This document shows positions 24,941 through 37,787 of a DNA stretch of 64,000 nucleotides, piece by piece; the first letter of the stretch is position 1, and every line of letters begins with the position of its first letter. The DNA is from Nissolia schottii (taxonomy: Eukaryota > Streptophyta > Magnoliopsida > Fabales > Fabaceae): assembly GCA_003254905.1 (NCBI GenBank), contig QANU01006283.1, forward strand, positions 450,779 to 514,778, given 5' to 3'. Position numbers and translations under genes: made by a program. The notes below the pieces were generated by a model that made no database searches, had not been told where the DNA came from, and worked only from the letters and a program-made list of their open reading frames with translations.

Positions 24941-25705
24941 TCAATAGTCATGAAACTCGTTCATCCCTTCAATAGAAGTCCTCATGTTATGAGAGAACAA
25001 CAACGAATCCGAGTAGTTCAATAACGGCAGGTGACTCGAGCACATGAACTCCATGGTGTTCGGCGTCGCGAAAACCGGCAAGTTTGCCAGAAAAGGGTTC
25101 ACCGACGGCTCCATGATCCGCGGTGCGAAGCACGAGTTAACCGGAACTTCTTCCATGCTGCTGCAACAATTATTCTCCTCGGTGATCACGGAGGATGTCT
25201 CGTTATCCTCGCTTCCGACCGCTGCCTTCTTATTGTCTCTCTCTTTGTCTGTAGCCGCCATGGCGGCTACAACAATGCCATGCACGGGCTCTTGTTTCAG
25301 CTTGTGGGGCGGTGGCAGTAAGACTTTATTGATATCGCCACCGTCCTCGTCTGAACGCGAGAGCCCGGTGAGCTTTTGCACCAATGCCATGAAATCCTTA
25401 GGGTGAGTGTGGATGATTTTTGGAGAATGTGTGTAGATTATTACCGGATGGCGCTGTTGCAGCAGCTTGTTTGATGTACAGGCATTTGTAGGCGCCATCG
25501 TGGTATTAACTAAGGAGGAAGATGTTGATGATGTTGATGAGGACGATGATGGCGGTGGTGGTGATGAGGATGATGATTTTTTTATGAAACGAGAACCCTT
25601 GTCGATTTTCAAAGGAGGTGGCAATAATCTATTCATAATTTTGTTGTTTTTGTTATGGGTGGTAGAGATGATTTCTTTCCTTGGATGGAATTGTGCAGGA
25701 CTCAT
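24941..25705 (-). CDS. VQ motif-containing protein (VQ20/MKS1-like)
   Basis: A single-exon gene of 254 aa, as is common in the VQ family. The VQ motif FMALVQKLTG lies at residues 105-114, preceded by IIYTHSPKIIHTHPKD, a context typical of the VQ20/MKS1 branch. The N-terminus (MSPAQFHPRKE), a Ser/Pro-rich run (residues 44-64) and the PPPLKI motif also fit. VQ proteins are nuclear partners of group I and IIc WRKY factors and often MAP-kinase substrates, acting in defence and development; this is family knowledge. The rest is low complexity. Position next to a SYTF-type gene matches the recalled Arabidopsis neighbours At3g18360 (VQ) and At3g18370. Overlapping plus-strand frames are shadows. Confidence 0.92.
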   Translation of the reverse strand: MSPAQFHPRKEIISTTHNKNNKIMNRLLPPPLKIDKGSRFIKKSSSSSPPPPSSSSSTSSTSSSLVNTTMAPTNACTSNKLLQQRHPVIIYTHSPKIIHTHPKDFMALVQKLTGLSRSDEDGGDINKVLLPPPHKLKQEPVHGIVVAAMAATDKERDNKKAAVGSEDNETSSVITEENNCCSSMEEVPVNSCFAPRIMEPSVNPFLANLPVFATPNTMEFMCSSHLPLLNYSDSLLFSHNMRTSIEGMNEFHDY

Positions 25706-25776
25706 GGCTTTTGGTTTTGAAGAAATTAAAGAGAAACAAAATCACCACAACAAAGAGAAATGAAAGGTAGGTTATG

Positions 25777-25790
25777 GAATTATATGGGGT
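25777..25790 (-). promoter_or_regulatory. Possible TATA box of VQ gene
   Basis: CATATAATTCC on the minus strand, about 75 bases upstream of the VQ start codon. A second TATATATCC-like run lies about 45 bases further out. Which one is used cannot be told from the sequence. Confidence 0.3.
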
Positions 25791-25799
25791 TTGCTTTAA

Positions 25800-28200
25800 A
25801 TGGACATGGGACAGAAATAATAAAATTGGAAGGATATATATGAGCCTTAAAAAAGGGGAGAAAAAAAACCTCCAACAGTTAATGGAATCAAAATTAACGT
25901 TTTAGTTCGGATTGTTATGGTTTTGTGGATGAGATGGTTGAGCCAAAGATTTGGAGGCATCAATGTGCTTTATATAGAGTTTGTTAGGTTTTTGCATTGT
26001 GCATGCAAAAGTAGTTGAGAATGGAGTGTGTTGGCCAATGGGGTTGCGACACGTCCGTGATGTATAAGAGTTGAGGGAGGGAAAATTTTGGGCTGTATCA
26101 TGAGTGTGAGCAATCATAAACCATTGATTGTTATTGAGAAAATGGAGAAAATGAGAGATAAAAAGACAGAAAAAAGAAATACAAAAGTTAGAAGTATAAA
26201 AAGACAGAAAAAAGAAATCAAAAGTTAGAAGTAATTGATTGAAGGGATAATGAATTTCCTTCCTTGATAAATTTCCTCCTTGGGAACCGTTGTTTTGGTG
26301 TTATGGGTGTGGCAGCGCTTTCCGAGGAAAAAAAATTAAGGTTGTCTTTTCCGAAAAACACAAAATTACGAGAATTTTGTTTATTAGAAATAAAATTTAA
26401 AAAATACAACCGAATTTTTCTTTAAGCCTTTACATTGACTAATGATGTTCATGCTTGGTATATGATTATCTCCACAAAAGAATTTTACTAGTTTCGTTTA
26501 TATATTGCATTTTAATGGTTGGTAAGTATGCTTTTACATATTCTAAATGCATTTATACCAAGACTATACCATGTTAAATACATTTTAATTTATGATCCTA
26601 TAAATAAGTAAGAACCATCCTCTTCCATTAGTAGTTGATAAGATAAGAACTTTGTAGTTAAGAAACATAATTTGTTAAGTGAATTTTCCGAGTTACTAAT
26701 TAATTTGAAAACTAAAAGGTTATAATCTTAACTAACATGATCATGGATAAAAAGCTCAACTAAAAGCCGTTTTATTGATCTAATCGGGTTCCAAATCGTG
26801 AGTTGTATTTGAAATGAATTTGAGTGCATAGAATGACTATTTTCATCATTGCCTTCAACGAGTCCTATTTATAATTGATTTCTTGCCTCTTCAGCTAGCG
26901 TTTAAAGAATTAATAACATTTTTAAAGTCTAGAAGTTGTTCTCATTAAGGTTGTAGCCTTTTAGTTTTTCCGGTACACTTTAGAGCATAGTGAGTTTTGC
27001 TGCCATAATGTGGAACTTTCTGGATACACAAATGAAAGAGATTCACTTTTGCAATGAGTTGGCTGCCATGCCATAGAAAAAAAGATATATATATGGGTAT
27101 TTTAGTTGTTGAAACAAACAATTGAGAGGGAAGATTTTTGGGACAACGTTGAGAATGTAATCAAGATAACCAAACCAATCTAATTGTTGATTAAGTTCTG
27201 TGACGGTGAAGGTCCAAAGATGGGAGAATTTCATGAAAATATGGATATGATGGTGGGAGAAATATATACATGAGACATTAATGAAAAGAAACAAATATCC
27301 AGAATGCTACCCTCAGAGTCACACGGAAGCCATCATCATCACGGCAAGATGGACAAAGATGAACCATACAATACACTGCCTTGGTTTTGCGTTGATTCAC
27401 TATATCTTCAAACACCAGCTCTAGGAGGGATAGCGAGAAACTGACTTCATTGTGCAAGGCCTGACAAATTGGTTTTTATTCATTCCTTCCAACATTTGTG
27501 TCTTGCCCCGTTTTTCCTAAGTCCCTACAAAAAAGGACCATACAAAGGATGGGATATATATGAATTCCAATGACGATTATTTGGAAGAATCTTCTGCCAG
27601 AAGAAACCAAATGAGGTTAGATGCTAGTGATGGTGAACCAATAAATGAAGAACTTTAAGATCAAGCTATTAGAAGTACCAACAAGAAGCTTCGCTAAAGT
27701 TTTTTAAAGTTTATTCTGATTGTTGTCTTTTATGCTCTTCAACATGTCTTTTCTTTGCTCTAAATTATGTTGTTTTGTGAATTAAAAATTATTAATGAAT
27801 CAAGTATTTTATGAGTTAAGCCTTTTGTTGTTCTATGTAGAGTGGTATGACTTATATTTTGTGCATTGAATTATATAAATTGAGTTGAATTTATAGTTTC
27901 CTTTTTGTGACATTATAAATAATATAAATTAATATTTAATTTATGTTTTTTAATTTATTTATTATTTTTATAAAATATAATAAGAACGTATCAATTTATA
28001 TATTAGAACAAACCATGAACAGAAATATATTTGACAAGGTAGCAAACTGCTTACCCATAACCGTACCCAAGAGTACAACATACCAGGTGAGTATGTGCTA
28101 GGAAAAAGAGGTGAGATCCAAATTGTGTAGATAACAAAAAAAAAATGCTAATTAATAATTATAAAGAAATAAGGAGTTTCTAATTATAAAGAAATATATT
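25800..28200. other. Intergenic region upstream of VQ gene
   Basis: The VQ promoter side, then AT-rich spacer. Open frames (25902-26117, 26218-26409 and 27043-27294) show no known domain. The segment 27040-27640 is less AT-rich and may be an old pseudogene or repeat, but its origin was not recognised. Confidence 0.4.
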
Positions 28201-28204
28201 AGAG

Positions 28205-28445
28205 CATAAGGCAGCGACCAATCAGTGAAGCTCCAATTAATGAAACTCTCTGTAACTGTGGCTTGCTGTTAGATTAATAGCCGTTGAGGCTGTTAGGAGT
28301 TGTTACGGGGTTTAGTTGTGTGTACACTGGTAAGTAGGGAATACGGTGGACCATCTTCCATCTATAAATACGTTGCTAAAGTGTATTGGAATAATAACGA
28401 GAATTTCAGTTTCATTCTCTGAAACCATTGCCCAATACTTCCCTC
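28205..28445 (+). mobile_element. Possible copia-type LTR fragment
   Basis: TGTTAGATTAATAGCCGTTG (from about 28267) leads to a TCTATAAATACG TATA-like box (about 28362). It then continues to ATAACGAGAATTTCAGTTTC, a layout much like the R/U5 part of legume copia LTRs. No second LTR or clean ends were identified. It may belong to the same dead element as the copia integrase relic 0.9 kb downstream. Confidence 0.35.
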
Positions 28446-29316
28446 TAGATTGTTCATTAAAATAACTAACTTCGCAATTAAAGACATTTCTAAATAAATC
28501 ATGATTTTATAAATAAAGAATTAACTCATTAAATAACTTAATTAATAACTAATTTCATAAAAAGGATTTCTTAATAATAACTAACTTTATAAATACATAA
28601 AATAAAATACTAAGTTCTACCTTCTAGGATTTCATAAAATATGCATAAATAAAATAATTCTAAAAATAAATAAATAAACAACTTTTAAAAGAAATACATG
28701 ATCTAAAATAGACCGTGAAGAAAGTCACTCATATAAAATGGTTAACCCCTAAGCAGCACTAAGTTGGGAGCTTCTGACACCCTATGTGGAGACACTGTTT
28801 TCCCACAAACGAAAAATGACAAGGAGAAAAGAAATAAAAATAATTGGAGCAAAAAGTCTCACAAAAGTGGGACCTTTCAAGATCTTAAGTGAATCAACAA
28901 ATTTAAACACTCACAGGAAGCTTCTATATATATAGGGGGAGGAGGAGACCTCATCCTATTGCTACTACCAATGTGAAACTCCAAACAGCGAGCCGCTGCA
29001 GGGCCCTCTCCGCTTTGTGTCGCTATAGCGTGCCTAGCTAGGGCCTTACAACGCACCAACGTTTCCCCCTTTTTTTCCTCTTCCTTTTCTAGTGGTCATT
29101 ACAGTCAATTCTATTTCATGCATGATAAATAGTGTTGCTATACCAAACTTATGGCACCTTAGGTTAGGGCATACATCCTCAGATAAGTTGTAAACACTAC
29201 ATAAATGTTTTCCTTTCATTCCATCAAAAACTGTAAATCCACATTGTGACACATGTCACTTTGCCAAAATGAAGAAACTCTCATTTTTTGAAAGTGTTTC
29301 AGTTTCTTTTACTAGT
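28446..29316. other. Spacer between LTR-like fragment and copia relic
   Basis: AT-rich to about 28740, then mixed composition. Frames at 28877-29059 and 29046-29252 show no domain. It could be degraded interior of a retrotransposon. Confidence 0.35.
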
Positions 29317-29860
29317 TTTGATTTAATTCATGTTGATATATGGAGATCTTTTGGTTACCCTCCACATTTGGGCATAAATATTTCTTAATGAATGTGGATC
29401 ACAAGTCTCATTTTCTTAGGTTTTCTTTATGAAATTAAAGACAGAAACCAAAAACTTGCTCCTAAATTTTGTTAAAATGATACAAAGTCAACATAATAAA
29501 ACTGTAAAAATCGTCTGATTTGATAATGGTTATGAGTTCCTCATGCCTAAGTTTTATTCATCTCATGAATTATTCATCACACTTTGTGTGTTGAGACCCC
29601 ATAGCAAAATGATATGGTGGAGAGGAGACATCAAAGCGTTCTTGCCATTGTAGGATCACTTGTGTTTCAATCTAATTTTCCAATCTATTTTTGGAATTAT
29701 GCTTTTGTACACTCTGTTTTCATTTTAAATAGGTTACTTAGCACGAAACTACATAATCAAAGTCCAAATTAGGTTTTACACAACAAAAATCCAAGTCTCG
29801 ATGATCTTAGAATTTTTAGTTCCCTATGTTTTGCTACCACTCTTAGTACAAATAGAAAAA
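29317..29860 (+). pseudogene. Copia integrase relic
   Basis: Translation over two frames gives the Ty1/copia integrase core in order. It starts with FDLIHVDIWRSFGYPP (first catalytic Asp in HVD), then FLMNVDHKSHFLRFSL, then SDFDNGYEFL (second Asp). Next comes VERRHQSVLAIVGSLVFQSN (catalytic Glu in VERRHQ), then FWNYAFVHSVFILNRLLSTK and NPSLDDLRIFSSLCFATTLS. Frameshifts and stops occur (for example TAG after HNQSPN), so it is dead. No reverse transcriptase follows. Identification rests on motif order and is secure at the family level. Confidence 0.75.
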
Positions 29861-30514
29861 AAAAATTGACTCAAACCTCGCATCACCATTTTTCAATGCT
29901 AAAGCAGGACTAGTAATCTTATCTAAGCCAAATATTCAATCGTTAAACAGGTTGGCGAATTCAACCCAAAATTTCCGAACCGATTGATGAAGTTAAGTAA
30001 AAAACGTCCATGTCGCCTAACGAGTTGGTGATTATTGCGTGTATTTTCCAAAAGGTTTGACGAGTCCTACATGGCCTTACCATGCGGACTCGCCTGTCAC
30101 GCTGTCTGAAACATATGCATTCTTGTAATATATTTTGAAACAGTGACATTTTGGTAATATGTTTTAGTAACAAGGGCAGTATAGTCAAAAACTTGAGATT
30201 ACTTAATCAAATCAGTTCAATGGATATTATGACATATACTTGACGGACAAAATGAAAAATTTAAATTAAGTTAAATCTTCTTGCCTATCCTATGCTTTCA
30301 ATCAAGAGAAATATTTTGTGTACAACCCAAAATTTGTCAATTTTTATATAACTCATTCGTTTTAACATATATTTCTTCTCCTTTTTTATTCTTTATTTTT
30401 TTCTCCTCTTCCCTAATTTCCCATTTTTTTTTTTGTTTTCATCTTATTCTTTATGAATCCAAGAGTTTTCATTTTTGTTTCCATCATATTCATTATTTTT
30501 TATTTTTCAAATGT

Positions 30515-30815
30515 TTGTGCATGTGTGTAGGAAAGTTTGTGCATGCTTGTTCAAAAGTTTGAGCATGTTTGGTTGGTAAAATGTTTGTACATTCTTATTC
30601 AAAAGTTTGTGCATATGTTTTAAAATGTTTGTACATAGTAGAGAGTGAGACTACACGATTAGAGTGTGAGTGAGGAGATGGAGAGAGTGTGCGACAATTA
30701 CTTTTCGCTATTTAATTAGCTGCAGGTCCTATTTGATTTGGTAACGTATTTGAAAAAGTTTGTGCATGTGTGTAAAAAAAGTTTGTGTATGTATATGCAA
30801 AAGTTTGTGCACTCG
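30515..30815 (+). repeat. Diffuse GTTTGTGCATG repeats
   Basis: About eight diverged copies of AAAAGTTTGTGCATGTGTGT-like units, spaced roughly 25-40 bases, in two clusters (30515-30640 and 30750-30815). The DNA between the clusters is unrelated. Non-coding; no element ends were found. Confidence 0.55.
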
Positions 30816-33800
30816 ATATTATTGTATAAATCATAAATTGACATCATAATTAACAACATTTGAATGGTAATCCTAACATTATTCTTCGATCCAAATAGGT
30901 ACTCTTCACATGCATATATGGTTGAGTCAAGCATATATGTGCGTTAGACTCAAACAAAGGCTTTGACGCACTAGCTAATTATGGTGCATGATGCTGTTAG
31001 TAGAATGTGGTGGTCCACTTGTGTTTAGCAACACCGAAAAATGCGGTTAAACAAGTTTCTTTTTAAAGTGTGGATAAACGCATTCCAATTTTGCCCCTCA
31101 TTATGCTTCTATTTTGTTCGCAGAGCCCTCATATTGGTATCTTTAGCTCAACAAGATTCCAGTTTCCACCATCAATTATAGGGGCAACACAAAGCAAATA
31201 TAATCTTAACGATATGCTTAATAACTACACTCAAATAAATTTAAAAGCTAAACCCCAAACAAATTGAAACACAAACCTTTCAGGTGAATTTTTGTTTTAG
31301 GGTGAAAAGTTGAGACCTTGAAGATATGGGGTATGATTTGGGGGTTTTATTTTTCCACCATACATTAATTGTTGAAGCCCATTACGTCATCACCGTTTTG
31401 GAATTATTGTGTCGCCACCGTTTTAGAGTTCATCGCATTGCCGTAGTTCTAGATCTGCGGCACCGTGCCACCCCAATTTTAGATGGTAGATCTCATCACA
31501 TTCTCATATCTCATTGTCTGCTGTATTTCATCAACCACTTCTAACATCATCTCTTCTGCCGCTGGCTAGCTCAATGATGGATTGACGGTACTGGTGGCGG
31601 TTGTAAGTAGTAAGAAAGGTTGGGCAAAGACTATTCAGGCATTGACACCTAGCAGCTGTAATAGCTCATTCTGCATCTTTACACAAATTTGTATTACATA
31701 TATAAAACAATTTAAATCAGTAGAAAGGAGAAGATATTGTAAATTAGCCAATAATCTAGAGATACGTCCTAATATAAATGACTTTGGCGTAACAAGAAAC
31801 CCATGCAAATAACTGTTCAATTTTCCTACTTGGGCACTCAAAGTAACTTTTCTTCCTCCCACTAAAGAGAAACTAATAGAAAACAAACCAAGTCATTTTC
31901 ATCTATACATCTATACGTATATCTATACATATAATATAATAAAAGGAATTTAAAAAAAAAACGTCACTTAATGTCCAAATTTTTATCTCATTTTTACACT
32001 AAAAAATAATTTTTTTATTAACGGGCCTTGACAAACATTTTGTGCCTATCAAGTATTAAACATATAGATACTAACACAAAATAAAGAGATAGATGCATTT
32101 TTTTACAATAGATAGAGAAATTGTTAATAATTTTTTAAAATAATTAAAAAATTTTGAAAAGAGATTAATTATTGTGGGTAATTTTTTCCTTACCAAAGTG
32201 GATAGGTTTTTTTTATTATTATTATTATACATGCGAGTAATTATAAATTAAAAGGACAAAAATGATATATAAAATTGGACACCAAAAATTATCTTTTTAA
32301 TCAATTTTATTAATCGTGATAGATAATATTTATTTAGATTTAAATTTAAATACACAACTGCCCCAATATTTATGTTAAATCAATATTTATTTAGATAATT
32401 CCATGTGGCACGCCACATCAGCGCCCTATCAACGCTATTAACGGCCACGTCAGCACCGTTACCCCCATCTAGCCTTAGGGACTAAAACCAAACTTTAAAA
32501 TTTTACAGTGACTAAAAACATAATTAAGCCCATCCAATACTAATAATATATCAAAATTAATCACTTATTAAAACACTAAAAAATTATTCTATCAACGTTC
32601 TTTTTTAAAATATAATCTCTTAGTCCACAACGCAATAGTCACTTTTTTTTTCCTTACAAAGTGAAAAATTTTCAAGTGAGGAAATGTTATATTAACTTTA
32701 TTTTGCTAACTACCAATTAAGGATTAGAAACATATTATACAAAATTATTATCTTTTTTAAAAAAATATTTCTTACGTTAAAAATTGGAAAAAAAATCTAC
32801 TTTCTTATATAAAACTCTTTTTTTTCATTTTGAATAGCACAAAATCCTTTATTTTAACCAATTGTATAGTTGATCGAGATGATCTCTGTGGGGTGAGACG
32901 TATCAACCCCTTCACTAAATAATCTTGAGTTCAAGTTATGAAAAATAAAAAAAAAATTGATGGACAAAAATTATAATAAGGTCCAGATACATGTAACTTT
33001 ATAAAGACCAAAAAATAAACTCGTTATATTTCTATGACTTAAATATATTTTTATTCAAACATATTTTGTTGTTTGATGGAACACTCTTAATTGCTGATAT
33101 GATTAATAAAATGTTATGTGTCATGTGAGCAAAATAAATTCACATAATCTATAACCTAACTCATTACTCATTATTTGACTTAAATTTGTCCTCAAATCAT
33201 AACTCATCAATCACTCAAAATTAGGTCAAATTGCATGTTATAGATTGGGTTTAGGCCAAATTATAAGTTTTAGTGAATTTATTTTACTTACATGATACTA
33301 CTAATGTGATAATTTGTTTGTCATAATAGTAATTAAAAGATTTTCGCTAACAATAATGATTAAAGTCATATAATTTTTAATATGTTTAGACCAAAAATCA
33401 AAATAATTTTTTTTGGAACTTAAATTCGATCTCGAATATTTGTTAAAAATTTGAAACATATTTAGGCCTATTTTTATTTTGGTTAGAGGATAAATTATAT
33501 TTTAACCATCATTAGATTGTTATAAAATCCAGCAACTCATTGCACTTGCATGTGTTGTAGTACGTTTTTAAATTTTAATTTTGTCCTTTACAGTGTTTTC
33601 AGACAGCACACCGGCAATTACTCAATTCTCCTTAAACACGAACGTGCCACCATACGGCCAACTAATTTTGACGACAACGATGAACATGGCCCACACACCT
33701 GTGGGCCCCACTTTTCATCAACCCTATTACAACTATTGGATCAGGGAGAAATTCTTGCTTAACAGTAGTATAAGTTTAACACTTTGTATTTAATGCTTAC

Positions 33801-34387
33801 TCACATTTACAATCACAGTGAATTGCTTAAACTTTATTCAAAATGAATTATCGAGAACTGCTTGAGCATGTCACTATTTAACTAAATTATCTTTATAAGA
33901 ACTCTAAGAATTCTATGAAGATATCTGAAAATTTTGGAAGACAAAATTAAAATGAAAAGATAATATCTTTGCCTAGTGTTAATTATAAAAGTTGTTAGAA
34001 AGATAATTAAATTAATGATTTTTTTTATAATTAGGTTATTGGTTTTGGATTTTTGATAATTAGTGGCAATTTTGTTACAAAAAAGCAAAAAAATAATAAT
34101 TTAGTATAGAAAAAGAAAAGTAAAACTTATAAGTAAATCGACTCTTTTTTTTAAAAAAATAAAATAAAATTTTTTATTACAATGGTCGATTTAAATCGAC
34201 TCATGTTAAAAAAGAAAAGTAAAACAAGAGTCAATTTGAATTTACTCCCTTTATAGGAAAATTGGTTTATTTTGGAGACAATTTTTAAATTGGTTCATTT
34301 GAGGAATGATATATTTTTCATGTTTTATTACTAGATTTTTCCCCAATTTTATTGACAATGTGTGTAACTATGAGGTGGGAGGATAAT

Positions 34388-34641
34388 GATTCTCTAAAGT
34401 GATATATCTCACTTTAGAGAATAAAGTAAGAGATCACATCATTCAATTAATAAAGTGAGATAAATCATACTTTTCACTTTATTCATCCAATGGTAATATG
34501 TCCTCTAAAGTGAGGTTAAAATAAAAGATCTCACCATTAAATCAATAAAGTGAGATGTGTCATACTTTTTACTTTATTCATCAAATGGTAAAATTTCTCA
34601 CTTTACTCTCTAAAGTGAGATACCTCACCTTAAAGGATTCG
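34388..34641. mobile_element. Palindromic MITE
   Basis: About 250 bp with inverted ends of some 45 bases: GATTCTCTAAAGTGATATAT and CTCACTTTAGAG on the left, and the matching reverse complement on the right (CTCTAAAGTGAGATACCTCA). Internal copies of AAAGTGAGAT occur in both directions with TTTATTCATCCAATGG-like spacers. No coding capacity. Flanking duplications are unclear. A diverged relative lies at about 21240-21352. Confidence 0.55.
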
Positions 34642-35769
34642 AATCTGAGGTGGAGATTTGTGTTTGCCTAAGAATTTTGTTTAAATTTTACTTATGATTC
34701 TGCATTCAACATACACAAATTTGATATTTTTTTATTGGATATTGATTTGAGTTCTTTTTGTTAAATAATATATCTATTAACTTTAAGTTAATTTTATATA
34801 TTTATTAAAACTGAGTTATGTTTTATCAAACTACAAAGTAATAAACACTTTTTTTATATGCATAAAAAGTAATACGCATACAGAATAAATTATAGTATAA
34901 CAATTAAATAATACATTAAAGTATATTATGTGATATTTATTTTATTAATTTTATCATGATTGAGTTATGTTTCATTCAATTACAAAGTAATACACATTTT
35001 TCTCTCAATGCATACAACTTAATGCACATACATAATTAACTGTGATATAACAATTAAATCATGCATTAAAGTATATTAATATGATACTTCTTTTATTTAT
35101 TTTATTATAAATTTAGGGCCTTTTTATAACATTCTTCAAATATCAATTATCAATATATGATATTTAATCATGTTTAGCTACTAATTATATTACTTATATA
35201 ATATATATTTTTACAAATGTAAGCTTTTACGAGTCTATGACTAAAGTTTGTTGTAACTTTATGAGTTTACTTAAACTTTTGATTGGAAAACTTATTAATA
35301 ATGGAAGGGAATGACTAATAAAAAAAATGGAAGGAAAAGGCAAGGAGTAGAGAGGACTAACATCTGTAATCTATTTGTTTGGGAGCTCAATTTGTTTAAT
35401 GATGATGGGAAGAAGAAACATCTCTCAATCACTTCAATTTAAAAGGTTAGAAAATAAAAATTTTGACTGACAAAGGAGGTATAAGGTGTTGCAAAGGAGG
35501 GATAATTAGCTACCACCCCCTTTATCCCCTCCACTCACCTCTCCTTAAATTACTTCCAAATATAATTTACTTAAAGAAATTTGTTAGCGATAGTCTTTAG
35601 AACATTTGTTAAGTAACTTAAAGTAAAAAAGATTTGAGCATTTTCAATGCATTAAATGCATTTAAAAATTAAAAAACTTACACATTTAATAAAAACATTT
35701 ATACTTTAAACTTCTTAACAAATGTCTTTAGGACATTTACTAACTTTTTCCTTACTTAATGATGCATCG

Positions 35770-36489
35770 ATTGATCGTCCCTCCATCTGAGAGGCACCTT
35801 GAACATTGATCATCTACAACAGGGATTCTCTCCTTCAACTTTTAACTTAACTGAAATTTCTTCATAACATAGTTTCCAAAGAAATGTCTGAATCTTCAGA
35901 GGAGCTTTGAGCGACCACATTGACATAACTTCTTATAAGAGAGGATAGAAGAGCCCCAATCTGCCTGAGTATAGGAAAAATTAAAAGCAATTTTGTAACC
36001 AGAGCGGACTGAATACTCACCATGTTGTTCATGTTACCAATTAAGATTGTCATCTTCTTGATAAATCATGGTGCGGAGGATCTCTTGAGCTACTTTCTCA
36101 CTAAAAGAGGACAAAATGAGATTAGTGTTCCAGTTCCCATCTTCTTCAATTAGCTGGCTTACCAACTGGAGATTTTGGTTATGACATGCTCCAAGGGGGA
36201 CAATGTGTAGGTAGTTATGGGAAAGTCATGGATCAGAGTGTAAGCTAATGTTGTAACACTTTCCCACTGCCCACTCTGTACCCTTCTTTGTCACTTTCCA
36301 CCCTTCGAATATGCTTCTCCAAGCCCATGAGGGATTATCTCCAATAATAGTAGATATGAAGTTTTCCCTATAAAAATATTTGCTTTAGAAAACCTTGTAG
36401 AAAAAATAGTGTTGTTTGTGGATAAACCTACAAGCTTGTTTCCCCAGGAGGGCCAAGTTAAATGCTTTGAGTGTTAGAGAAACACGCAG
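35770..36489 (-). pseudogene. LINE retrotransposon relic (C-terminal reverse transcriptase/zf-RVT part)
   Basis: The minus strand reads, across frames, LKAFNLALLGKQACRFIHKQ, then FISTIIGDNPSWAWRSIFEG, then WKVTKKGTEWAVGK. It goes on with FSEKVAQEILRTMIYQEDD, HGEYSVRSGYKIAFNFSY and finally VVDDQCSRCLSDGGTIN. This is the order found after the reverse transcriptase core of plant L1-type LINEs (AFNLALLGKQ, NPS..WRSI, GEYSV.SGYK, and a Cys-rich zf-RVT). Stops and frameshifts make it dead. The relic breaks off where the copia-like LTR begins at 36490. Confidence 0.7.
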
Positions 36490-37787
36490 TGTACCAGGTC
36501 CTAGACACAACCTCGTACAAATTCAATCAACCAAATATAAACGCAAAAACCCAAAGAGAAGAAAATAACAAGATAACAACGAGTAAAGAAATACAAAAAT
36601 TTAACATGGTTTGACAAATCTCATGCTTACGTCTACCCTAGAGGATCAATAGTTTCACTATGAGATAAAAATAGCATAAGAATATTCATTGGTTCCCACA
36701 CCCAAATCCCTTGTATACCCTCCCTCATAAGCTAAAATATTCCTCACAGCTTGTTCTTTCACTATTCCACACACCTAGGCCATTGATTTTATTTATAGCC
36801 ATGGATTCTTAATCATTAAGAGTCCTTATTTCAAATCTCAACATATTTTCTATATTTTAACAGATGCTATTCATATCCTACTAAATCTATGAGAATCATA
36901 CCAAATTATTCATATCAATAATGTAGATATTACTAAATCTAAGGATAATATCAAGGATATACATCTTAAATATCAAACCTACATAAAATCTTATTAAGCA
37001 TGAGCCAATTTTCTCAACAAATATCCACCTTGGTGAATGCTCCACCACCATGGAAATCGTTAAAAGCTTCACCTTGATACGAGCCACCAAGTTACGTGCA
37101 AACCTCCATGAAAAACCATGAAGACCCTTATTTGCAATTATCACAAATAAGTAACATTGACCTCAACATGTACTAACTACACACCTGAATCTACTAAATA
37201 ATGTGGCTCCACCAGATTTGAAAACTCGTCCAATAACACGTGTAACCACGCAATCCATCATCTCATCCTTCTTTTCTCATCAAATCAACAAATCCACCAA
37301 GATTTTGTCTTGTGCCACACATTTTGTTGGACCATACTAAGCTTTTAGCTCTGATACCGGTTGTTAGGTCCCATACACAACATTGTACAAATTTAATCAA
37401 CCAAATATAAACACAAAAACCCAAAGGGAAGAAAATAACAAGATGACAATGAGTAAAGAGACACATAAATTTAATGTGGTTGGATAGATCCCATTCCTAC
37501 GTCCACCCCAGAGGATCAATACTTTCACAATGAGATAAACACAGTACAAGAATATTCATTGGTTCTCACACCCAAAATTCCTTGTACACATTCTCTCATA
37601 ACTCAAAGTATTCCACACATCTTATTCCGTCACTATTCCACACACCTAGGTCATTGACTTTATTTATAGCCAAGGATTCTTAATCACTAAGAATCCTTAT
37701 TTCAAATCTAAACATATTTTCTATATCCTAACAGAATCTATCCATATCCTACCAGATTTATCAATATTCAGCCAAATTATTCATATN
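36490..37787 (-). mobile_element. Coding-free copia-type LTR element
   Basis: Two direct repeats, 36490-37019 (530 bp) and 37362-37787 (cut off at an N), flank only 342 bp. Minus-strand orientation is shown by three features. First, CCGGTATCAGAGC (37348-37360) sits just inside the right repeat and matches the tRNA-Met primer site of copia. Second, a polypurine tract CCAAGGTGGATATT lies just before the left repeat, which then starts TGTTGAG. Third, both repeats have a GGCTATAAATAAA TATA box in that orientation. No gag or pol is present, so it is a non-autonomous, TRIM-like or deletion derivative. The right repeat lacks about 100 bases beyond the N. Confidence 0.75.

Larger units (their letters stand above)
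29861..35769. other. Long intergenic region with scattered repeats
   Basis: No intact gene was recognised. It contains a diffuse GTTTGTGCATG repeat zone (30515-30815), a moderately GC-rich stretch around 31380-31620 without domain, and a 32400-32530 segment with CCACGTCAGCACCGTTA-like sequence that resembles a DNA-transposon end. There is also an isolated 70-codon frame at 33581-33793 of unknown origin and a palindromic MITE (34388-34641). The remainder is AT-rich. Confidence 0.4.

Noticed and set aside
25031..25763. Plus-strand frames of 96-120 aa across the VQ gene
   Set aside because: Shadows of the minus-strand VQ coding sequence; no domain, while the VQ motif is clear on the other strand.
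32865..32960. Second possible SINE head near GTTGATCGAGATGATC
   Set aside because: A and B boxes too degenerate, and the tail A-run alone is not diagnostic in this AT-rich DNA.
33550..33793. Isolated stop-free stretch of about 70 codons with an acceptor-like start
   Set aside because: Possible exon, but no neighbours, domain or start codon context; not enough to call a gene.
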